Shown: in pieces, positions 13,723 to 16,471 of the stretch
Position numbering within the stretch: the stretch's first letter is position 1
Layout of the letters: every line of letters starts with the position of its first letter
Assembly: GCA_021817185.1 (NCBI GenBank)
Contig: JAKAVU010000021.1
Span: 1 to 16,471, forward strand
Direction of reading: 5' to 3'
DNA: 16,471 nucleotides
DNA from: a bacterium
GTDB lineage: Bacteria > Chloroflexota > Dormibacteria > UBA8260 > Bog-877
Translations under genes and position numbers: made by a program
Notes under the pieces: model-generated
Told to the model about the DNA's origin: nothing
Seen by the model: only the letters and a program-made list of their open reading frames with translations
Databases searched by the model: none

Positions 13723-15056
13723 GCGGGCACCGGGTCGAGGGTCCGCAGCCGGCCGCCGTCGGCCACCACCACCAGGTCACCCACCTGCTCTGCGAAGGCG
13801 CGGTCGCTGGTGGCCACCAGCACCGCCGCCCCCTGGTTGGCGAGCCGGTCCACGGCCAGAAACAGTGCCTGCCGCGACGCCTGGTCGGCTGCCCTGGTGG
13901 GCTCGTCGAGAAAGACCATCTCTGGCTCTCCGACCAGGATCGCGGCGAGGGCCACCCGCTGCCGCTGGCCAGTGCTTAGATCTCGCGGGTCCCGGCCCGT
14001 GAGCTGCCCTAGACCGAACTCGGCAGTGACCTCGCTCCCCGAGCCCGCCAGTCTCAGCCAGCGGATCGTCTGCTGGATTTCGGCCTGAACGGTCGCCTGA
14101 TGGAGCAGGGCTCCGGGGTCCTGAGGGAGATAGGCTCGGCGGCCCGGCTCGCGGTGGAGGCCACCTTGGATGGGCTTGAGCAGCCCGGCCAGGGTGCGCA
14201 GCAAAGTGGTCTTGCCGGCTCCGTTGGCCCCGGTCACGGCTACTACCTCACCCCGGTGGCAGCGCAGGTTCACCCCTTCGAGCACAGCCTGCTCGTACCC
14301 GACTGCGAGCGAGGTCGCCTCCCACGCCAGCTCCCCGGAGGTACGCGAACCCGGCTGGCGGAGGGGCCAGACGGGCGCCGGCTCGGGACCGGACAGCCTG
14401 CCCGCCCTCAGGAAGACGCGACTCACTCCTAGATCCGGGAGCCGCTGGGGCCGGTGGTCAGCGACCACGACCGCGACGCCGTGGGCGACCAGCCGGTCGA
14501 GCTGCTGGCGCAGAGACCGAGCGCCCTCTTCGTCAAGCTGCGATGTGGGCTCATCCAAGACCAGCAGCCGCGGCTCCATGGCCAGCGCCCCGGCCAGGGC
14601 CACCCGCTGGCGCTCGCCACCCGAGAGCGTCGCCACCCGACGCCGCGCCAGGTGGGCTATCCCCATGACGACCAGCGCGCGCTCGACGCGCTGCCTGACC
14701 ACCGCCGCCGAGAGTCCCAGGTTGGCGGGCCCGAAGGCCACCTCTTGATCAACCACGGGCAGCACCATCTGTGCCTCCGGTTCCTGAAACACCAGCGCGA
14801 CCCGGTGGGCGAGCAGCCGTGGCGTTACCCCTCGAAGGTCATGGCCTAGGACCTCGACCCGCCCGCTGGCAACCCCCCCATGGAAATGGGGTACCAGGCC
14901 GTCGAGGCAACGAAGCAGGGTGGTCTTGCCACTTCCGGAGGGCCCCGCCACCAGGGTCATGCCGTCCTCGAGAGCCAGGCTGAGATCCGCAAGCGCGGCG
15001 GCAGAGGCCTCTGGATAGCGGTACGTGAAGTCGGTGAAGCGCGCCGTGATCGCCAT
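13719..15056 (-). CDS. ecfA: ECF transporter fused ATPase (EcfA-EcfA')
   Basis: A 445-residue fusion of two ABC ATPase domains, replacing separate EcfA and EcfA'. Domain 1 (about 4-225): Walker A GPSGSGKTT with K44, Q91 in FQEPEAQ, signature LSGGE (144-148), Walker B LLVLDEPTSQLD with E169, and switch His H201 (VVADHR). Domain 2 (about 243-440): Walker A GANGAGKTT with K282, Q312, signature LSTGQ (360-364), Walker B MVFLDEPTRAAD with E385. The switch His of domain 2 is Ser417 (LVATSDRAF). So the two ATP sites are unequal: one pairs full domain 1 motifs with LSTGQ, the other lacks the His. The ATG at 15056 directly follows the ecfT stop (TAGATG). Confidence 0.93.
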   Translation of the reverse strand: MAITARFTDFTYRYPEASAAALADLSLALEDGMTLVAGPSGSGKTTLLRCLDGLVPHFHGGVASGRVEVLGHDLRGVTPRLLAHRVALVFQEPEAQMVLPVVDQEVAFGPANLGLSAAVVRQRVERALVVMGIAHLARRRVATLSGGERQRVALAGALAMEPRLLVLDEPTSQLDEEGARSLRQQLDRLVAHGVAVVVADHRPQRLPDLGVSRVFLRAGRLSGPEPAPVWPLRQPGSRTSGELAWEATSLAVGYEQAVLEGVNLRCHRGEVVAVTGANGAGKTTLLRTLAGLLKPIQGGLHREPGRRAYLPQDPGALLHQATVQAEIQQTIRWLRLAGSGSEVTAEFGLGQLTGRDPRDLSTGQRQRVALAAILVGEPEMVFLDEPTRAADQASRQALFLAVDRLANQGAAVLVATSDRAFAEQVGDLVVVADGGRLRTLDPVPA

Positions 15057-15872
15057 CTAGACGAGCCCAGGCAGGAGCAGCAGAAGGCTGGCCAGGAGCG
15101 GCAGCCAATCGACGGCGGGAAGCTCCAGACTGGGGTATGGCTGCCAGCCTCCAGCCCTCCCCAGCAGCAGGGCCGTGATGAAGACCGCGATCGCCAGCGC
15201 GGCGGAGATGGCATCGAGCAGATCGCGTCCGCTCCAGGCTGGGGTCCAGACCTTGGTCCGGCCCCCTGACGCGAAGCCGCGGGCATCCATGGCCTCGGCC
15301 AGCAGGACCGAGCCCTCGATCGCGGTGAGCACCGCGGGAACCGCCACCGCCCGCCAGGAGCGGGGCCCCCGTGGCCGCCAGCCTCGCATCGCCTGCGCCT
15401 CCCTCACGGTGCTGAAGCTCTGGCCCAGTCGAGGCACCAGAGTGATGGCCGAGCCCAGCGCGGCACCGGTGCGGTGGAGATGGCGCGGTAGCGCCTCGAC
15501 CAACTGCTGGGAGTCCACCACCAGGGCCAGTGCACTCCCAGCCAGCAGGCAGGCGCCCAGCCCCAGGGCGACGTCGAAACCAAACGCCGCCGCCTCCACG
15601 GTGAGCGTGCCGCCGATGGCAGGCAGCCAACCCGGCAGCGCCCAGACCACATCCTGCCCGGTGTGGCTGAGCAGAAAGTTGAGTCCGACCCCGCCCAGGC
15701 ATGCCAATCCGACCCAGGCCAGCAACCGTGACACCCTGACCGCGGGACGCCGCCGCACAAGGACCATGGTGAGAGCTGCCAGCAGGGCGATCGCACGGTA
15801 GACCGGATCCTCAGTCCCCAGCGACAGCAGCAGCACAGCCGCGGCCCAGAGCAGCAGCGCCCGCGGATTCAC
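15057..15872 (-). CDS. ecfT: ECF transporter transmembrane coupling component EcfT
   Basis: A 271-residue membrane protein. Hydrophobic segments occur at about residues 5-20, 27-39, 47-66, 90-120 and 222-265. The cytoplasmic coupling helices carry the two EcfT signatures, EAQAMRGW (Ala-Met-Arg-Gly at 161-164) and EAMDARGF (Ala-Arg-Gly at 197-199), which dock in grooves of the two ATPase domains. The first signature is AMRG rather than the more usual AxRG form with Ala-Arg-Gly; both keep Arg-Gly. The GTG at 15872 is chosen: an ATG at 15938 would overlap the preceding gene by 55 bases and add a polar N-terminus read out of frame from a conserved region. The gene is 11 bases after the DUF4430 stop and abuts ecfA. 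Confidence 0.9.
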   Translation of the reverse strand: MNPRALLLWAAAVLLLSLGTEDPVYRAIALLAALTMVLVRRRPAVRVSRLLAWVGLACLGGVGLNFLLSHTGQDVVWALPGWLPAIGGTLTVEAAAFGFDVALGLGACLLAGSALALVVDSQQLVEALPRHLHRTGAALGSAITLVPRLGQSFSTVREAQAMRGWRPRGPRSWRAVAVPAVLTAIEGSVLLAEAMDARGFASGGRTKVWTPAWSGRDLLDAISAALAIAVFITALLLGRAGGWQPYPSLELPAVDWLPLLASLLLLLPGLV

Positions 15873-15883
15873 GACTTCGCCGG

Positions 15884-16360
15884 TCAGCCCTTGGGCGGCT
15901 TGGGGGGAGCGGCTGGGTCGCCGGTGCCAAAGTGCCATCCCAGCGCGTCACCGGGGCGCAGATGGATGTCGGAGATGCCAGTCTGAGCCACCCGCCATGG
16001 GCCCTGGCCACTCCAGGTGAAGAGCGCCCAGTAAGGTTGTCCAGAGGCGAAGCAGTTGGTGTAGGCCGCCGGCTCGCGGTCGATCTGACAGACGGCATCC
16101 CCGTAACTGAAGTGCTTGATGGCGAACTCGATCCCGCTGCGCTTCATGGCCGTCTCGGCGGGGATTTCCGCCGCCGTGAAGGCGACGCAGCTGTCCACCA
16201 CCTTTTTGCTCGCCAGCTCGACCACCACCTCCACCCGATGGCCGCTGCCACACTGCTGGCCGCCCCCCCCGCCGGCGGCGGCTGCCGCCCCGCATCCGGC
16301 CACCAGCGCCGCCAGGAAAACAGGGGCCAGAATCGCGCTGACCACTTGAGACGACCTCAT
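15884..16360 (-). CDS. DUF4430 (transcobalamin C-terminal-like) lipoprotein
   Basis: A 158-residue exported lipoprotein. The lipobox is LVAGC with the lipid Cys at 23, after the hydrophobic stretch VVSAILAPVFLAALVAG. An Ala- and Gly-rich linker (24-34) follows. Residues about 41-147 match the DUF4430 pattern: VEVVVEL, a helix EIPAETAMKRSGIEF, PYWALFTWSG (109-118), and LRPGDALGWHFG (134-145). Four more cysteines (37, 58, 91, 103) could form disulfides. DUF4430 is the family of the transcobalamin and intrinsic factor C-terminal domain, so binding of a corrinoid outside the cell and hand-over to the S component is the leading idea. The ATG at 16360 follows GGGAGGTGGAG and gives a clean signal peptide. 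It heads the ECF operon. Confidence 0.82.
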   Translation of the reverse strand: MRSSQVVSAILAPVFLAALVAGCGAAAAAGGGGGQQCGSGHRVEVVVELASKKVVDSCVAFTAAEIPAETAMKRSGIEFAIKHFSYGDAVCQIDREPAAYTNCFASGQPYWALFTWSGQGPWRVAQTGISDIHLRPGDALGWHFGTGDPAAPPKPPKG

Positions 16361-16471
16361 CGTCTCCACCTCCCGGCGGCAACAATTGCCCCCCACGCCA
16401 GAACTGGGCCTGCCGCCAGAGGCCGTCCTTCCCGTTGCGCGCGGGGGTACGAGATACCCGCTCGGGCCGGT
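16361..16471 (-). promoter_or_regulatory. Upstream region of the ECF operon, cut by the window edge
   Basis: These 111 bases lead into the DUF4430 gene on the minus strand. Two small hairpins are seen: GGGTA with TACCC around TCTCG (16447-16461), and GGCCT with AGGCC (16408-16425). A cobalamin riboswitch would be expected if the substrate is a corrinoid, but I cannot find its core in the part that is visible. The rest lies outside the window. No promoter can be assigned. Confidence 0.25.

Noticed and set aside
16361..16471. Cobalamin riboswitch before the ECF operon, suggested by GCAAC then GGGAAGG on the minus strand
   Set aside because: The GGTGnnAAnTCC-type core and the late AGnCnGnnnACCTGCC box are not present in the visible part, and the region is cut by the window edge. 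A covariance-model search with sequence further right would decide.

Overview
The window is very G+C-rich, gene-dense bacterial DNA with many GTG starts (and one probable TTG start) and short gene overlaps. The family mix is a Tad pilus locus with two MinD-like ATPases and no secretin, a DUF1707-RDD protein, an Eis-like acetyltransferase, and a group II ECF transporter with fused ATPases. This points to Actinomycetota or a nearby Terrabacteria lineage such as Dormibacterota or Chloroflexota. The phylum call is an inference. No rRNA, tRNA, insertion sequence, phage gene or CRISPR array was seen.

Layout. (1) 1-1084, minus strand: a two-component pair made of an OmpR/PhoB-type response regulator and the start of a PAS-containing protein, probably the sensor kinase, cut by the window edge. 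(2) 1259-1843, plus strand: an ECF-type sigma factor. (3) 1844-2022: a control region with a candidate promoter, two inverted repeats and a possible 49-residue ORF. (4) 2023-10311, plus strand: one long run of Tad (tight adherence) pilus genes, cpaB-tadZ-tadA-tadB-tadC-tadE-tadE-tadG-like, then a second MinD/ParA-like ATPase and an unrecognised 152-residue protein. Most neighbours overlap by 1 to 14 bases, or lie 10 bases apart, so they look like one translationally coupled operon. (5) 10308-11573, minus strand: an Eis-family N-acetyltransferase, tail-to-tail with the tad run. (6) 11695-12969, plus strand: a RimJ/RimL-type GNAT and a DUF1707-RDD membrane protein. (7) 12817-16360, minus strand: an ECF importer operon, DUF4430 lipoprotein-ecfT-ecfAA'-ecfS.

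How the parts work together. TadA powers assembly of a thin type IVc pilus through the TadB/TadC platform. The TadE/TadG-like pseudopilins form minor or tip parts, CpaB sits on the outside face, and the MinD-like ATPases probably position the machine. The major Flp pilin and the prepilin peptidase are not in the window. The two-component pair and sigma factor beside the locus are candidate regulators. In the ECF operon the lipoprotein carries a domain like the C-terminal domain of transcobalamin and intrinsic factor, so a corrinoid is the leading guess for the substrate.

The points most worth checking are: both Tad MinD-like ATPases have arginine in place of the Walker lysine; the fused ECF ATPase has Ser for His in its second switch loop; the pseudopilins are rich in cysteine; the region before cpaB has a palindrome inside a promoter spacer plus a hairpin at the predicted start of transcription; and the S-component gene runs 153 bases antisense into the RDD gene.
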